Counted from the stretch's first letter, positions 43,306 to 53,029 are shown. The stretch is 64,000 nt of DNA from Prauserella_A sp040645195 (GCF_040645195.1 NZ_JBEYXW010000007.1:139599-203598), one strand, 5' to 3'. Numbers and translations: made by a program. Notes: generated by a model from the sequence alone, not told the origin.

Positions 43306-45585
43306 CTACGCCTTGGTCACCTGCTGGGCGGGTGTCTCCGCGATGGCCGTGCCGCGGCGCTTCGACACCACGATCGCTGCCACGATGATCAGCACCGCGA
43401 TGAGCGCGATGGCGATCCGGATACCGACCGAGGCGTCCGGGCCGACGGTGAACTGCACGACCGCGGGCGCGATCAGCAGGGACACCAGGTTCATCACCTT
43501 GAGCAGGGGGTTGATCGCCGGGCCCGCGGTGTCCTTGAACGGATCGCCGACCGTGTCGCCGATGACCGTCGCCGCGTGCGCATCCGAGTTCTTCCCGCCG
43601 TGGTGGCCGTCCTCGACCAGCTTCTTGGCGTTGTCCCAGGCACCACCGGAGTTGGCGAGGAACACCGCCATCAGCGTGCCGGTCGCGATCGCGCCGCCGA
43701 GGTACCCCGCCAGCGCGCCGGTGCCGAGGCCGAAGCCCACCGCGATCGGCGCGAACACCGCGAGCAGACCCGGTGTGGCGAGCTCGCGCAGCGAGTCGCG
43801 GGTCACGATGTCGACCACCCTGCCGTACTCGGGGCGGGTGGTGCCCTCCATGATTCCCGGGATGTCGCGGAACTGCCGCCGCACCTCGTAGACCACGGCG
43901 CCCGCGGCACGCGACACCGCGTTGACGGCCAGCCCGGAGAACAGGAACACGACCGCCGCACCGATCACCACGCCGACGAGCGTGTTCGGCACGATGATGC
44001 TGTCGATGAACGAGTTCGGAATGGTGCCCACCGCCGTACCCATCCCGCGCACAGCGGTCGCGATGGCCTCGGAGTAGGAACCGAACAGCGCCGTCGCGGC
44101 GAGCACCGCGGTCGAGATCGCGATGCCCTTGGTGATCGCCTTGGTGGTGTTGCCGACGGCGTCGAGCTCGGTGAGGATCTGCACGCCCTCGCCTTCCTCG
44201 AGGTCACCGGACATTTCGGCGATGCCCTGCGCGTTGTCCGATACCGGCCCGAAGGTGTCCATCGCGACGATGACGCCGACCGTGGTGAGCAGGCCGGTAC
44301 CGGCCATTGCCACCGCGAAGAGCGCCAAAGCGCCGCCGAGCAGGTAGGCGCCGAACACCGCGGCGCCGATCGTCAGCGCCGTGAACACCGCCGACTCGAA
44401 ACCGACCGAGATGCCGGACAGGATGACCGTCGCGGCACCCGTCTCGGACGTCTTGCCGACGTCCTTGACCGGGCCGTGCTCGGTGCCGGTGTAGTAGCCG
44501 GTCAGCCACAGGATCACGCCGGCGAGCGCGATACCGATGATCACCGACACGGTCGCGATGAGAGCCGGGCTGCCGCTGCCTTCGGCGAACGAGCTGGGCA
44601 GGAACACGAACGCGGCGACGGCGGACAGTACCGCCGAGATCGCCGCGGAGATGTAGAAGGAGCGGTTGATCGTGGTCAGCCCGCTCTCACCGGCCCTTGC
44701 CCTGGTGATGTAGATGCCGATCACGGCGGTGATGACACCGATCGCCGGGATGATCAGCGGGAACACGAGGCCGTAGCCTGCCGCCCCGAAAGCCGCGCTG
44801 CCGAGGATGAGCGCGGCGACCAGCATCACCGCGTAGGACTCGAACAGGTCGGCCGCCATGCCTGCGCAGTCACCGACGTTGTCGCCGACGTTGTCGGCGA
44901 TCGTGGCCGCGTTGCGGGGATCGTCCTCGGGAATGTTCTGCTCGACCTTGCCGACCAGGTCGGCACCGACATCGGCGGCCTTCGTGAAGATGCCGCCACC
45001 GACACGCATGAACATCGCGATCAGCGCGGCGCCGAAACCGAAGCCTTCCAGCACCTTCGGTGCCTGGCCCGCGTAGACCAGAACCACGACGGAGGCGCCG
45101 AACAGGCCGAGCCCGACCGTGAACATGCCGACGACGCCACCGGTGCGGAACGCGATCCGCATGGCCTTCTCCCGGCCGCCCGACTCCCGTGCCGCAGCTG
45201 CCACGCGGACGTTCGCCCTCGTCGCCAGCCACATCCCGAGGTAGCCGATCGAGAACGAGAACACCGCGCCGAGGAGGAAGAACAGCGAGCGTCCTATCCG
45301 TTCGTTCCAGTTCTCGGCTGGCAGCGCGAACAACAGCAGGAACACGATCACGCCGAAGACCGCGAGCGTGTTCCGCTGCCGCTTGAGGTAGGCAGCCGCG
45401 CCTTCCTGCACCGCCTTGGCGATCTCCTGCATCTTCTGGGTGCCCTGGCCCGCGGCCAGGACCTCCCTCAGCAGGAAGTAGCCAATGACGAGCGCAGCAA
45501 GGGCGACCACGGCGACCACGGCCACGATGCCGTAGTCACCTCCGGAGAGCGTGGGACCGCCCTCCGCGAGGAATTGCCGGGACAT
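43306..45585 (-). CDS. hppA: Membrane-bound proton-translocating pyrophosphatase, K+-independent type
   Basis: The 759-residue, 16-helix pump hydrolyses pyrophosphate and exports protons. Signature segments are ADVGADLVGKVEQNIPEDDP, DNVGDNVGDCAGMAADLFES and AMDTFGPVSDNAQGIAEM. The diagnostic GNTTKAITKG has Lys where K+-dependent enzymes have Ala, so it should work without potassium. The whole sequence appears intact. It is divergent from the helicase gene (217 bp between starts). Confidence 0.95.
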   Translation of the reverse strand: MSRQFLAEGGPTLSGGDYGIVAVVAVVALAALVIGYFLLREVLAAGQGTQKMQEIAKAVQEGAAAYLKRQRNTLAVFGVIVFLLLFALPAENWNERIGRSLFFLLGAVFSFSIGYLGMWLATRANVRVAAAARESGGREKAMRIAFRTGGVVGMFTVGLGLFGASVVVLVYAGQAPKVLEGFGFGAALIAMFMRVGGGIFTKAADVGADLVGKVEQNIPEDDPRNAATIADNVGDNVGDCAGMAADLFESYAVMLVAALILGSAAFGAAGYGLVFPLIIPAIGVITAVIGIYITRARAGESGLTTINRSFYISAAISAVLSAVAAFVFLPSSFAEGSGSPALIATVSVIIGIALAGVILWLTGYYTGTEHGPVKDVGKTSETGAATVILSGISVGFESAVFTALTIGAAVFGAYLLGGALALFAVAMAGTGLLTTVGVIVAMDTFGPVSDNAQGIAEMSGDLEEGEGVQILTELDAVGNTTKAITKGIAISTAVLAATALFGSYSEAIATAVRGMGTAVGTIPNSFIDSIIVPNTLVGVVIGAAVVFLFSGLAVNAVSRAAGAVVYEVRRQFRDIPGIMEGTTRPEYGRVVDIVTRDSLRELATPGLLAVFAPIAVGFGLGTGALAGYLGGAIATGTLMAVFLANSGGAWDNAKKLVEDGHHGGKNSDAHAATVIGDTVGDPFKDTAGPAINPLLKVMNLVSLLIAPAVVQFTVGPDASVGIRIAIALIAVLIIVAAIVVSKRRGTAIAETPAQQVTKA

Positions 45586-45802
45586 TCGTCCTCCTGGAGA
45601 CTTCGCCTGGTGCCAGCGCCGGCGAGAGGCTACCCACTGTGTGTCGACGCTGACATGGGATCTACACCACTAAAGGTGTGGTTTGGCCGGAGTCTATTGG
45701 TAGTAGCCGAGGCACCGGCAAGGCGTCCTGAGTCGCATACGGTGCGTATCCGTGTGAATCCGCTCACCGTACCGCCGAACCAGGTCCGGTATCGGGTGTG
45801 TC

Positions 45803-48223
45803 ATGCTCGAACGGATGAGCGATTCGCCAGATCTCCAGGGAGCGAGACGCCTGTTGCAGCGGGCGATCGCGGGGATCCCGGAGGAACGGAACCCGGTCAC
45901 GCACGTGGCGGACCTACCCGCTCGCCATGCCCGCTTCGCGCCGTGGCCGAAGTGGGCGCCCGAGCCGGTCGTCGCGGCGTTGCGGGCCGGCGGCATCGCA
46001 CGTCCGTGGACACATCAGGCCGAGGCCGCAGAGCTGGCGTGGTCCGGCCGCGACGTCGTGGTCGCCACCGGCACCGCATCGGGCAAGTCGCTGGTGTATC
46101 AGCTGCCGGTACTGTCCCGGTTGACGACCGATCCGAAGGCCACCGCCTTGTACCTGGCGCCCACCAAGGCGCTCGGCGCTGACCAGTTGCGCGCGGTGTC
46201 CGCTGTGGATCTCGACGGGGTGCGGGCGGCCTCCTACGACGGCGACACACCACTGCACGAGCGCGACTGGGTACGTGACCATGCGCGCTGGGTGTTCACC
46301 AATCCCGACATGCTGCACCGGGGTGTGCTGTCGGCACACGCCCGCTGGGCACGGTTCTTCCGCAGGCTCAGCTACGTCGTCGTCGACGAGTGCCACAGCT
46401 ACCGCGGCGTGTTCGGTTCGCACGTCGCTTTGCTGCTGCGCCGGTTGCGCAGGGTCGCCAGGCACTACGGCGCGGACCCGGTCTTCGTGCTGGCCTCGGC
46501 CACGACCGCCGAGCCGGCCTGGTTCGCCTCACGCCTGACGGGCCGGGAATGCACAGCCGTCGCGGCGGACGCCTCGCCGCGAGGTGCCCGCACCGTGGCG
46601 CTGTGGGAGCCGCCGTTGCTGGAGGAGCTCGCCGGCGAGAACGGCGCCCCGGTGCGGCGCTCCGCTGGGGCCGAGGCCGCGCGAATCCTCGCCGAGCTGG
46701 TCATCGAGGGCGCACGCAGCCTGGCGTTCGTACGTTCCCGGCGGGGTGCCGAGCTGACGGCGCTCGGCGCGAAACGCATTCTCCGCGAGGTGGACCCGGA
46801 GCTCGGTGATGCGGTGGCCGCCTACCGCGCAGGGTTCCTGCCCGAGGAGCGGCGGGCGCTGGAGAAGGCCCTGCTGACCGGGAAGTTGCTGGGCGTGGCC
46901 ACCACGAACGCGCTGGAGCTCGGTGTCGACATCGCCGGCCTCGACGCGGTTGTGCTCGCCGGCTATCCGGGCACGCTGGCCTCGTTCTGGCAGCAGTCCG
47001 GCCGGGCGGGCCGCGCCGGTGCGGGCGCGCTGGTGGTGTTCGTCGCGCGTGACGACCCGCTCGACACCTACCTGGTGCACCATCCGCAGGCACTGCTGGA
47101 CCGCCCGGTGGAGGCGGCGGTGCTCGATCCGGCCAATCCCTATGTGCTGGCACCGCAGCTGGCATGTGCCGCGGCGGAGCTGCCGCTGACCGCCGCCGAA
47201 CTCGATGACTTCGGAGGGTCCGCGGCTCGCGAGGTGCTGGACGCGCTGGTCGCGGACAAGATGTTGCGGCGAAGGCCCAGCGGTTGGTACTGGACGTCGC
47301 GTGACCGGCCGCAGCACGACGTCGACATCCGCGGCTCGGGCGGCGACCAGGTCGCCGTCGTGGAGGCGGACACCTCACGGCTGCTGGGAACGGTCGATCC
47401 CGGGTCCGCGTGCAGCACGGTGCACCAGGGCGCGGTGTACCTGCATCAGGGCTCGTCGTACGTGGTCGACGAGCTCGACCTCGAGGCCGGGATCGCACTC
47501 GTGCACGCAGAGGACCCGGAATGGAACACCTCCGCCCGCGAGGTCGTCGACATCGCGGTGCTGGAAACGCTCCGCACGGAGCGGCATGGGGGTGTGACGG
47601 TGTGCCTCGGCGAGGTCGCGGTGACCTCACAGGTGGTCGGCTACCTGCGTCGTCTGCCGACCGGAGAGGTACTCGACCACGTCGCGCTCGACCTGCCGGA
47701 ACAGGTGCTGCGCACCCGGGCGGTCTGGTACACGATCACCGATGAGCTGCTCGGCGGCCGGGCCGAACGCGACAGGGCGCCGGGGGGCGCCGGTCTGGAA
47801 CCGGCGCGCCTTCCCGGCGCCCTGCATGCCGCCGAGCACGCGGCGATCGGCCTGCTACCGCTGTTCGCTACCTGTGACCGTTGGGACATCGGCGGAGTCT
47901 CCACCGCTTTGCACGCTGACACCGGGGAGGCGACGGTGTTCGTGCACGATGGTCATCCCGGGGGTGCGGGATTCGCCGACCGCGGTTTTGCCGCGTTGGT
48001 CCCATGGCTGGCTGCGACGCGGGAGGCGATCGTCTCCTGCGAGTGCCCGGCTGGGTGCCCGTCCTGCGTTCAGTCGCCTAAGTGCGGGAACGGCAACGAT
48101 CCGCTGGACAAGGCGGGGGCGGTGACCGTCCTGGACATCGTGCTCGGGGCGGTGAACCACGAGGACAGGCACGGTCACGAGGTCGATCAGGCCGCCGAGG
48201 ATCCGGCGGCGAAGATCGGCTGA
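45803..48223 (+). CDS. DEAH-box helicase with DUF1998 domain (MrfA/SftH type)
   Basis: The 806-residue superfamily 2 helicase has TGTASGKSLVYQLPVL (Walker A), VVDECHSYRG (DECH box) and LASATT (motif III). A conserved motif VI region (WQQSGRAGRAG) is also present. It ends in a DUF1998 zinc module with four Cys (CECPAGCPSC and CGNGND). It matches the helicase/secretion neighbourhood helicase (TIGR03817, Rv3649) and the DNA-repair helicases MrfA/SftH. ATG 45815 is an alternative start. It is separated from the Tad genes only by the PrimPol-like gene. Confidence 0.9.
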   Translation: MLERMSDSPDLQGARRLLQRAIAGIPEERNPVTHVADLPARHARFAPWPKWAPEPVVAALRAGGIARPWTHQAEAAELAWSGRDVVVATGTASGKSLVYQLPVLSRLTTDPKATALYLAPTKALGADQLRAVSAVDLDGVRAASYDGDTPLHERDWVRDHARWVFTNPDMLHRGVLSAHARWARFFRRLSYVVVDECHSYRGVFGSHVALLLRRLRRVARHYGADPVFVLASATTAEPAWFASRLTGRECTAVAADASPRGARTVALWEPPLLEELAGENGAPVRRSAGAEAARILAELVIEGARSLAFVRSRRGAELTALGAKRILREVDPELGDAVAAYRAGFLPEERRALEKALLTGKLLGVATTNALELGVDIAGLDAVVLAGYPGTLASFWQQSGRAGRAGAGALVVFVARDDPLDTYLVHHPQALLDRPVEAAVLDPANPYVLAPQLACAAAELPLTAAELDDFGGSAAREVLDALVADKMLRRRPSGWYWTSRDRPQHDVDIRGSGGDQVAVVEADTSRLLGTVDPGSACSTVHQGAVYLHQGSSYVVDELDLEAGIALVHAEDPEWNTSAREVVDIAVLETLRTERHGGVTVCLGEVAVTSQVVGYLRRLPTGEVLDHVALDLPEQVLRTRAVWYTITDELLGGRAERDRAPGGAGLEPARLPGALHAAEHAAIGLLPLFATCDRWDIGGVSTALHADTGEATVFVHDGHPGGAGFADRGFAALVPWLAATREAIVSCECPAGCPSCVQSPKCGNGNDPLDKAGAVTVLDIVLGAVNHEDRHGHEVDQAAEDPAAKIG

Positions 48224-48828
48224 GCGCTGATCGGATCCGTCGTCTCGCCGTCCAGCGCGCGCACCAGCACGTCGTGCACGGCGTTCGCGGCGGGGAGTCG
48301 CCAGCCCCAGATCTCGGGCTTGACCCGCCAGTGCACGACACCGTGCTCGAACGGGGTCGGCGGCAGCGGAATGTAGCTTCCCTCGCCGTGCCAGCGGATG
48401 TCGTCGCTGTCGGCGAGCACGGACGGCAACCGGTCTGTCGTCGTCGTGAGGAACAACCAGCGGCCGTTCGGCAGCGCGATGATCGGCGCCGGGTGGCCGG
48501 TCGCACGCAGCAGCGTGGCGGCACGACGGCCGAGCTGGTCGTCGACCTCGATCGCGTCGACCATGGTCCCGGTCGCGACGAGCAGGCTGTACGGCCTGCC
48601 GGTCCACCAGGCGGCGACCTGCTGCGGGTGGGCGCCGAGCCGCTGCCGCCAGTCGTCGTGCGCCGGCACCGGCCTGGTCCAGGTGGAGCCCGCGGCCCCA
48701 TCGTCACCGGCGCCGGGGTAGGTCCCCGGCAGCACCGGCCAGCCGCGCCACGCGAGGCCGATGGCCTCGGCACGCAACTCGATGCGGAAGGCACCGCGCC
48801 AGGTTTCCGGCCAATCCGTGTCCAACAT
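48187..48828 (-). CDS. Bifunctional DNA primase/polymerase (PrimPol) N-terminal domain protein
   Basis: The 213-residue protein has the archaeo-eukaryotic primase fold signatures of PF09250: the metal-binding DAIEVDD, GRWLFLTTTT, the histidine motif HGEGSYIPLPPT and a C-terminal HWRVKPEIWGW. It has the PrimPol part only and no helicase part. Stand-alone forms are common in actinobacterial chromosomes and have no proven role. It is convergent with the helicase gene, their 3' ends overlapping by 37 bp. Confidence 0.8.
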   Translation of the reverse strand: MLDTDWPETWRGAFRIELRAEAIGLAWRGWPVLPGTYPGAGDDGAAGSTWTRPVPAHDDWRQRLGAHPQQVAAWWTGRPYSLLVATGTMVDAIEVDDQLGRRAATLLRATGHPAPIIALPNGRWLFLTTTTDRLPSVLADSDDIRWHGEGSYIPLPPTPFEHGVVHWRVKPEIWGWRLPAANAVHDVLVRALDGETTDPISAQPIFAAGSSAA

Positions 48829-49166
48829 GTCTTTCTCGAGCCTCCTCAGAAACTTCCACCGCCACGTCCGCGGTGTCGCATTTGAATAAACGGCAAGTTG
48901 CAGCTCACTGGAAGTGCCCGGTCGACAACCGGTGGTTCACGAACGGTGAGTGAGCATCAGCACAACGGCGCGGCTGAAGCGGTGGAGCCGATCATCGGCC
49001 TCAGCTGCCGGTCCCCTGTCCGTTCGCCGCACGACCCGGCCTGTCCCGAGCCACGCTGTGCCGAACGGTGGCCACCTGCCGTTCCGCTGCGATCACCGTG
49101 CTGTCGACCGCTCATCGCGCCGGAACGACCGTTGCTCGTCGCCGACCGGTCCGTGCGACCGGTCAG
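48829..49166. other. Intergenic region upstream of the PrimPol gene, no gene seen
   Basis: No convincing ORF or RNA is visible in these 338 bases. The part next to 48828 should hold the PrimPol-gene promoter. The other end lies past the stop of the last Tad-operon gene and contains a short inverted repeat (listed separately). Confidence 0.5.
49144..49164. terminator. Possible terminator at the end of the Tad operon
   Basis: ACCGGTC and GACCGGT form a 7-bp stem with a 5-base loop (CGTGC) directly after the last Tad-operon gene. It is short and has no U-tract, so it is only a candidate. Confidence 0.35.
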
Positions 49167-49568
49167 TCAGCGCGCCCTTTCAGTACTCCTTCCTCTGCTC
49201 GCCGGTTCGGACTCGACCGGTCCGGCCCGCGCCCGGGCGATGGCGGGCCCGAACCTGGCCAGCAACCCAGGCCCCGCCGCCTCGACGATGACGAGTGCGT
49301 CCCACCGTTCGAAACGACACTCCCGTAGCCGGGCACCCATCCGCTCGACGACTTCGTCAGCTCGGGCGCACGCTGCGGCGGTACCGTGGTCGGCGTTGCC
49401 CGCGGCGGCGAGCGCGGCGAGATCTGCTGCACTCGCCGCCCGATGCCGGGTCACCACCGCCCCACCCAGCAGCCACAGCACGCCGGCGAGCCCCAGCAGC
49501 GCGATGACCGCGCCTGCGGCCCACACGGTTGCCGACCCGGCGTCGGGCTCAACGGGAGGGCGCCGCAT
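49167..49568 (-). CDS. TadE-like protein of the helicase/secretion neighbourhood (Rv3654c family)
   Basis: The 133-residue protein has one N-terminal membrane helix (AGAVIALLGLAGVLWLLGGAV) preceded by DAGSATVWA, then AASAADLAALAAAG, as in the Rv3654c/TIGR03816 family. It is expected to be a minor pilin-like membrane component of the Tad system. It overlaps the upstream tadE by 20 bp and is the last gene of the operon. Confidence 0.85.
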   Translation of the reverse strand: MRRPPVEPDAGSATVWAAGAVIALLGLAGVLWLLGGAVVTRHRAASAADLAALAAAGNADHGTAAACARADEVVERMGARLRECRFERWDALVIVEAAGPGLLARFGPAIARARAGPVESEPASRGRSTERAR

Positions 49569-49929
49569 CAGTGCCTACCGGGTGGGCGCCGGGCTCGAGC
49601 TCCGCGTAGGCCGCGGCCTTGATCGAGATACCTGGCAGCAGCCCTCCGGCCATGCCTGCGCTCACCACGACGGCGACGGTGCTCCCTTCGCTGCGCACGT
49701 CGACCGTCGCGCCCTTCGGACCGAGCCTTCGCACAGCCTCCTCGGCCAGTGGTCGTTGCCCGCGGGCGAGTAACCGGGCCGCCTCTGTCGCGGCGTCGGT
49801 GCAGCGCACCTGATCGGTCACGGCGCTGACACCGGTCAGCACGAGACCGAAGACCAGCACGAGTGCGCAGAGACCAATCGCCCCCTCCACAGTGGTCGCA
49901 CCACGGTCCCGGTCGGCGCCAAGGAGCAT
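49549..49929 (-). CDS. TadE-family minor pseudopilin
   Basis: The 126-residue protein has a TadE motif (RGATTVEGAIGLCALVLVFG: a short basic leader, then a hydrophobic helix with the early Glu). A soluble domain with CTDAATEAARLLARGQ follows. It corresponds to Rv3655c. It overlaps the pilin gene stop by one base, and the adjacent Rv3654c-like gene overlaps it, so the set is translationally linked. Confidence 0.88.
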   Translation of the reverse strand: MLLGADRDRGATTVEGAIGLCALVLVFGLVLTGVSAVTDQVRCTDAATEAARLLARGQRPLAEEAVRRLGPKGATVDVRSEGSTVAVVVSAGMAGGLLPGISIKAAAYAELEPGAHPVGTDAAPSR

Positions 49930-50144
49930 CAGAAGTCCACGGAGATCGCGCGCTGCACGAGCGAGGTCAGCGCGGCGACAATCGAGTCACCGGTGACCAC
50001 CGCGTACAGGAGCGCCGCGAATGCGGCGGCGGCGATGGTGCCGATCGCGTATTCGGCAGTACTCATACCGTCGTCGGCGCCGGTGAGGTGACGCGGTTTC
50101 GGTCCTCTGTGGAGCAGGAGTGTTCTGGACAGGAGCGCATGCAT
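49929..50144 (-). CDS. Flp-type pilin (DUF4244 family)
   Basis: The 71-residue protein has a basic leader and then DDGMSTAEYAIGTIAAAAFA, a type IV prepilin-like cleavage site (Gly before Met) with Glu5 and a long hydrophobic helix, matching DUF4244/Rv3656c. It is the likely major pilin of the Tad apparatus. No prepilin peptidase (TadV) gene is in the window, so processing depends on one elsewhere. Confidence 0.9.
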   Translation of the reverse strand: MHALLSRTLLLHRGPKPRHLTGADDGMSTAEYAIGTIAAAAFAALLYAVVTGDSIVAALTSLVQRAISVDF

Positions 50145-50184
50145 GGTGGTTGTTCCTTCCTTCTCTTCGTTCGTGAGTGGTCGA

Positions 50185-50913
50185 TCAGGCGAAGACGGTG
50201 AGCCGGCTGGCGAGACCGATGACGACGGGGATCACCCCCAGACACAGGAAGGCCGGCAGGAAGCACAGGCCGAGCGGTCCCGTGATGAGGACACCCGCCC
50301 GCTGCGCACGTGCCTCGGCAACGTCCGCGACGTTCGACCGGGCCCGCTCGGCCATCGCCAATGCGACCTGAGCGAGCGCGCTGCCCGATCGCGCCGTTCG
50401 GTACGCAGCCCGTGCCAGCTCGGCAGTCGCCGGGCAACACCGCGCGGGCTCCCACGCCTGCGCCGGTTCGGCGCCGAGCGCGAGCAGGTCCGCCGTCGCA
50501 TGCAAGGCCGCTGCCGCAGCCTGTGGTGCCGTGTCCGCCACCGCGCGGACCGCCGTCGGTACCGGCAGCCCCGCGGTGAGGCACGCGGCCAGCAGGTCAC
50601 CGGTGGCCGCCAGCCGCAGCGGCTCGTCAGCGCCTGCCTTCCGGCGGGAAAGCCAAGTCCGGGTCGCGAACCAGGCGAGCGCACCGGCCGGCACCGCGAG
50701 CAGCGGCAGCCCGAGGGCAGCCAGCACGAGGCAGGCGAGCGCACCGGCACACCACGGCCGAGTTCGGGATGACCACAACAACGCCGCCACGGTGAGCCTG
50801 CGCCGCTGTTCGAGCTGGGCCGGCAGCACATGACGCAACCGCGCCGCCGGGGGTGGCGGCGCCAGCAGGACCGACAGCCCGAGGAGGCCGACCACCACGC
50901 TCGGGGTGCTCAT
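50185..50913 (-). CDS. tadC: TadC-like type II/IV secretion inner-membrane protein
   Basis: The 242-residue T2SSF-family protein has paired helices near the N-terminus (LACLVLAALGLPLLAVPAG) and at the C-terminus (LPAFLCLGVIPVVIGLAS). A T2SSF domain lies between them (AATGDLLAACLTAGLPVPTA). ATG 50913 overlaps the tadB stop by 4 bp. It corresponds to Rv3657c and should form the pilus platform with TadB. Confidence 0.87.
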   Translation of the reverse strand: MSTPSVVVGLLGLSVLLAPPPPAARLRHVLPAQLEQRRRLTVAALLWSSRTRPWCAGALACLVLAALGLPLLAVPAGALAWFATRTWLSRRKAGADEPLRLAATGDLLAACLTAGLPVPTAVRAVADTAPQAAAAALHATADLLALGAEPAQAWEPARCCPATAELARAAYRTARSGSALAQVALAMAERARSNVADVAEARAQRAGVLITGPLGLCFLPAFLCLGVIPVVIGLASRLTVFA

Positions 50914-51725
50914 CGCACCAGCACCCGGCCGGTCAGCGCGGCGCTCCACGAGACACCGGCCAGGATCAGCCCGGCACCGATGACGACGAGTACCTGGCCT
51001 GGCAGGGTCGTCACCAGCACCCGCAACGGATCAGCCCCCATGGCCTGCCCCAGCGCGATGCCGCCGATCGGCAGGACCGCGAGAATGCCTGCACTCGCCC
51101 GCGGGCCTGCCATCCGTGCGCTCACCTGGTTCGCCAGCCGTACCTGTGCCTCGATGTCGCGGTGGACAGCCTCCAGCACACCGGCCAATGGGAGCCCGTG
51201 ATCGCGAGCCAGGGACCACGCGCGGGCGAGCTGCGCCAGCACGTCCCGCCCCGGACCCGGTGCCGCTTGGGTCAGCAGCGCGGCATCGAGGTCCCCACCA
51301 AGGCGGGCCGCGGCCCCGATCGTGCGGAGGACCCCGGCGGTCTGCGGGTCGGCATCCATGGCAGCGACCTCGGCCGCGGCGGCCGGATGTGCACCTGAGC
51401 GCAACTCCGCGACCATGGTGCGCACGGCTTCCGCCAGCGCCGAGGCCGCCGCGGTCTGCTCCCGCGCCTGCCCGCGGGCCCGCCAGTGCCAACAGGCCGC
51501 CGCAGCCAGAAGCACCAGTGCCACTCCTGCCGCCACACCCAGTGTCAGTGTCACCACCAGCCCGACGGCCAGAACACCAAGCAGCGCAAGGCGTTGTGGC
51601 GAACTCCGGCTGCGCCGACGTACTGCGATGGCAGGCGACGCCAGTACGGTGAGCCGTCGGCGCGCGGTTTCCGGGGGCCAACAGAGCAGCGCCGCCGCGC
51701 CGCTGAGGAACGAACAGATCAACAC
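50910..51725 (-). CDS. tadB: TadB-like inner-membrane platform protein
   Basis: The 271-residue protein has membrane helices (LLGVLAVGLVVTLTLGVAAG and a C-terminal LVVIGAGLILAGVSW) and a T2SSF domain (ALAEAVRTMVAELRSGAHPA). GTG 51725 overlaps the tadA stop by 7 bp. It corresponds to Rv3658c. The N-terminus is a little longer than typical, with a short Cys-containing segment. Confidence 0.86.
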   Translation of the reverse strand: MLICSFLSGAAALLCWPPETARRRLTVLASPAIAVRRRSRSSPQRLALLGVLAVGLVVTLTLGVAAGVALVLLAAAACWHWRARGQAREQTAAASALAEAVRTMVAELRSGAHPAAAAEVAAMDADPQTAGVLRTIGAAARLGGDLDAALLTQAAPGPGRDVLAQLARAWSLARDHGLPLAGVLEAVHRDIEAQVRLANQVSARMAGPRASAGILAVLPIGGIALGQAMGADPLRVLVTTLPGQVLVVIGAGLILAGVSWSAALTGRVLVR

Positions 51726-52924
51726 GGCACATCGGCTCCTTTCTCCGCCAGGAGCCCGGATAGCAGTTCCTTGTTCGCCGTCCAGCCACTCGGCTGCCAC
51801 ACAGGAACCACTCGCACCGCGTCGCCATCGCGTTGAACCACACCGATCTCGGCGAGCATGCGGCTCCCTCGTGGTTCACGGCGCATATGGAGAACAACCT
51901 GCACCGCTGCGGCGAGCTGGCTGTGCAGGGCGGCGCGCGAAAGCCCACCGAGCGCGGCCAATGCCTCGAGCCGGGCCGGGACCTCACTCGGCGAGTTCGC
52001 GTGCAACGTGCCCGCACCGCCATCATGTCCCGTGTTCAACGCTGTCAACAATTCACAGACTTCTTGTCCCCGCACCTCGCCGACCACGAGCCGGTCCGGG
52101 CGCATGCGCAGCGCCTCGCGCACCAGCTCGCGCAGGGTCACCTCGCCTGCGCCCTCGACATTGGGCGGCCGGGCCACCAGACGGACGAACTGCGGATGAG
52201 CGGGTTGCAGCTCGCCTGCGTCTTCCACGCACACGATCCGTTCCGCCGCAGGGACCTCACCCAGTAGAGCGGCGAGCAGCGTGCTCTTGCCGGATCCCGT
52301 TGCACCGCTGACGAGGAAGGCCAACCGCGTCGCGACAATGGCCCGCAACAGGGCGAGCCCCTCGTCGTCCACGGTGCCGAGCCGTCGCAGCGCCCGCAGA
52401 TCATGCACCGCGGGACGCAGTACGCGCAGGGACAGGCACGTGCCTTCGGCCGCGATGGGCGGCAGAACCGCATGCAGCCGTACCCTGCCGTGCGGGCCGC
52501 TACCGGGCAGCCACCCGTCCACGAACGGCTGTGCGTCGTCGAGCCTGCGTCCTGCGGCGAGCGCGAGCCGCTGCGCCAGACGGCGAACAGCGTCCTCGTC
52601 GGGGAAACGCACGTCGGTGCGGCGCAGGCCTTCCACACCGTCGATCCAGACCTCATCCGGCGCCGTGACGAGCACATCGGACACTCCGGGATCGGCGAGC
52701 AGCGGTTCCAACGGCCCCGCACCGACGAACTCGTGACGCAGCAGGCGAAGGGCATCGAGGATGTCGAGATGCCCCGCCACACCACCGGTCTCCGCGCGGA
52801 CCGCGTCCGCAACGGTGTGCGGGTCGGTGCCGGAGCCGGCGCTGGCGAGCCGCCTGCGCACCCTGTCGACGAGCTGTTTTCCATCACTCGTTGACCGTCG
52901 TGATTGGACGGTGGTGGTCTCCAT
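51719..52924 (-). CDS. tadA: TadA-type pilus assembly ATPase
   Basis: The 401-residue secretion ATPase has an N-terminal helical domain (LVDRVRRRLASAG) and a RecA-like core. It shows GATGSGKSTLLAALLG (Walker A), RIVCVEDAGELQ (Asp box), LRMRPDRLVVGEVRG (Walker B) and the His box TGHDGGAGTLHANSPSE. All catalytic motifs are intact. It corresponds to Rv3659c and drives pilus assembly. ATG 52924 is chosen; the upstream in-frame extension runs through the DnaA-box element and has no good ribosome site. Confidence 0.94.
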   Translation of the reverse strand: METTTVQSRRSTSDGKQLVDRVRRRLASAGSGTDPHTVADAVRAETGGVAGHLDILDALRLLRHEFVGAGPLEPLLADPGVSDVLVTAPDEVWIDGVEGLRRTDVRFPDEDAVRRLAQRLALAAGRRLDDAQPFVDGWLPGSGPHGRVRLHAVLPPIAAEGTCLSLRVLRPAVHDLRALRRLGTVDDEGLALLRAIVATRLAFLVSGATGSGKSTLLAALLGEVPAAERIVCVEDAGELQPAHPQFVRLVARPPNVEGAGEVTLRELVREALRMRPDRLVVGEVRGQEVCELLTALNTGHDGGAGTLHANSPSEVPARLEALAALGGLSRAALHSQLAAAVQVVLHMRREPRGSRMLAEIGVVQRDGDAVRVVPVWQPSGWTANKELLSGLLAEKGADVPC

Positions 52925-52996
52925 CGTGAACCCCCAAATCGGCTGTGTCTCCACGATCGCGAGCCGGCCGCTGGTCGGCAAGACGCAGAATGCGAA

Positions 52997-53029
52997 CCTG
53001 TGGACAACTGGCCCGCTGTGGACAACTCG
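52997..53029 (-). promoter_or_regulatory. DnaA-box pair upstream of tadA
   Basis: Two perfect TTGTCCACA sites on the minus strand (52999-53007 and 53017-53025), 18 bp apart start to start. TTGTCCACA is the consensus DnaA box of Streptomyces and mycobacteria. The 33-bp element is 30/33 identical to a second one at 54263-54295, so the two flank the ssd gene. Confidence 0.75.

Noticed and set aside
43297..46182. A 961-codon open frame on the plus strand
   Set aside because: It is antisense to hppA, whose protein is fully conserved; the frame has the Arg/His/Asp-rich composition typical of high-GC shadow frames.
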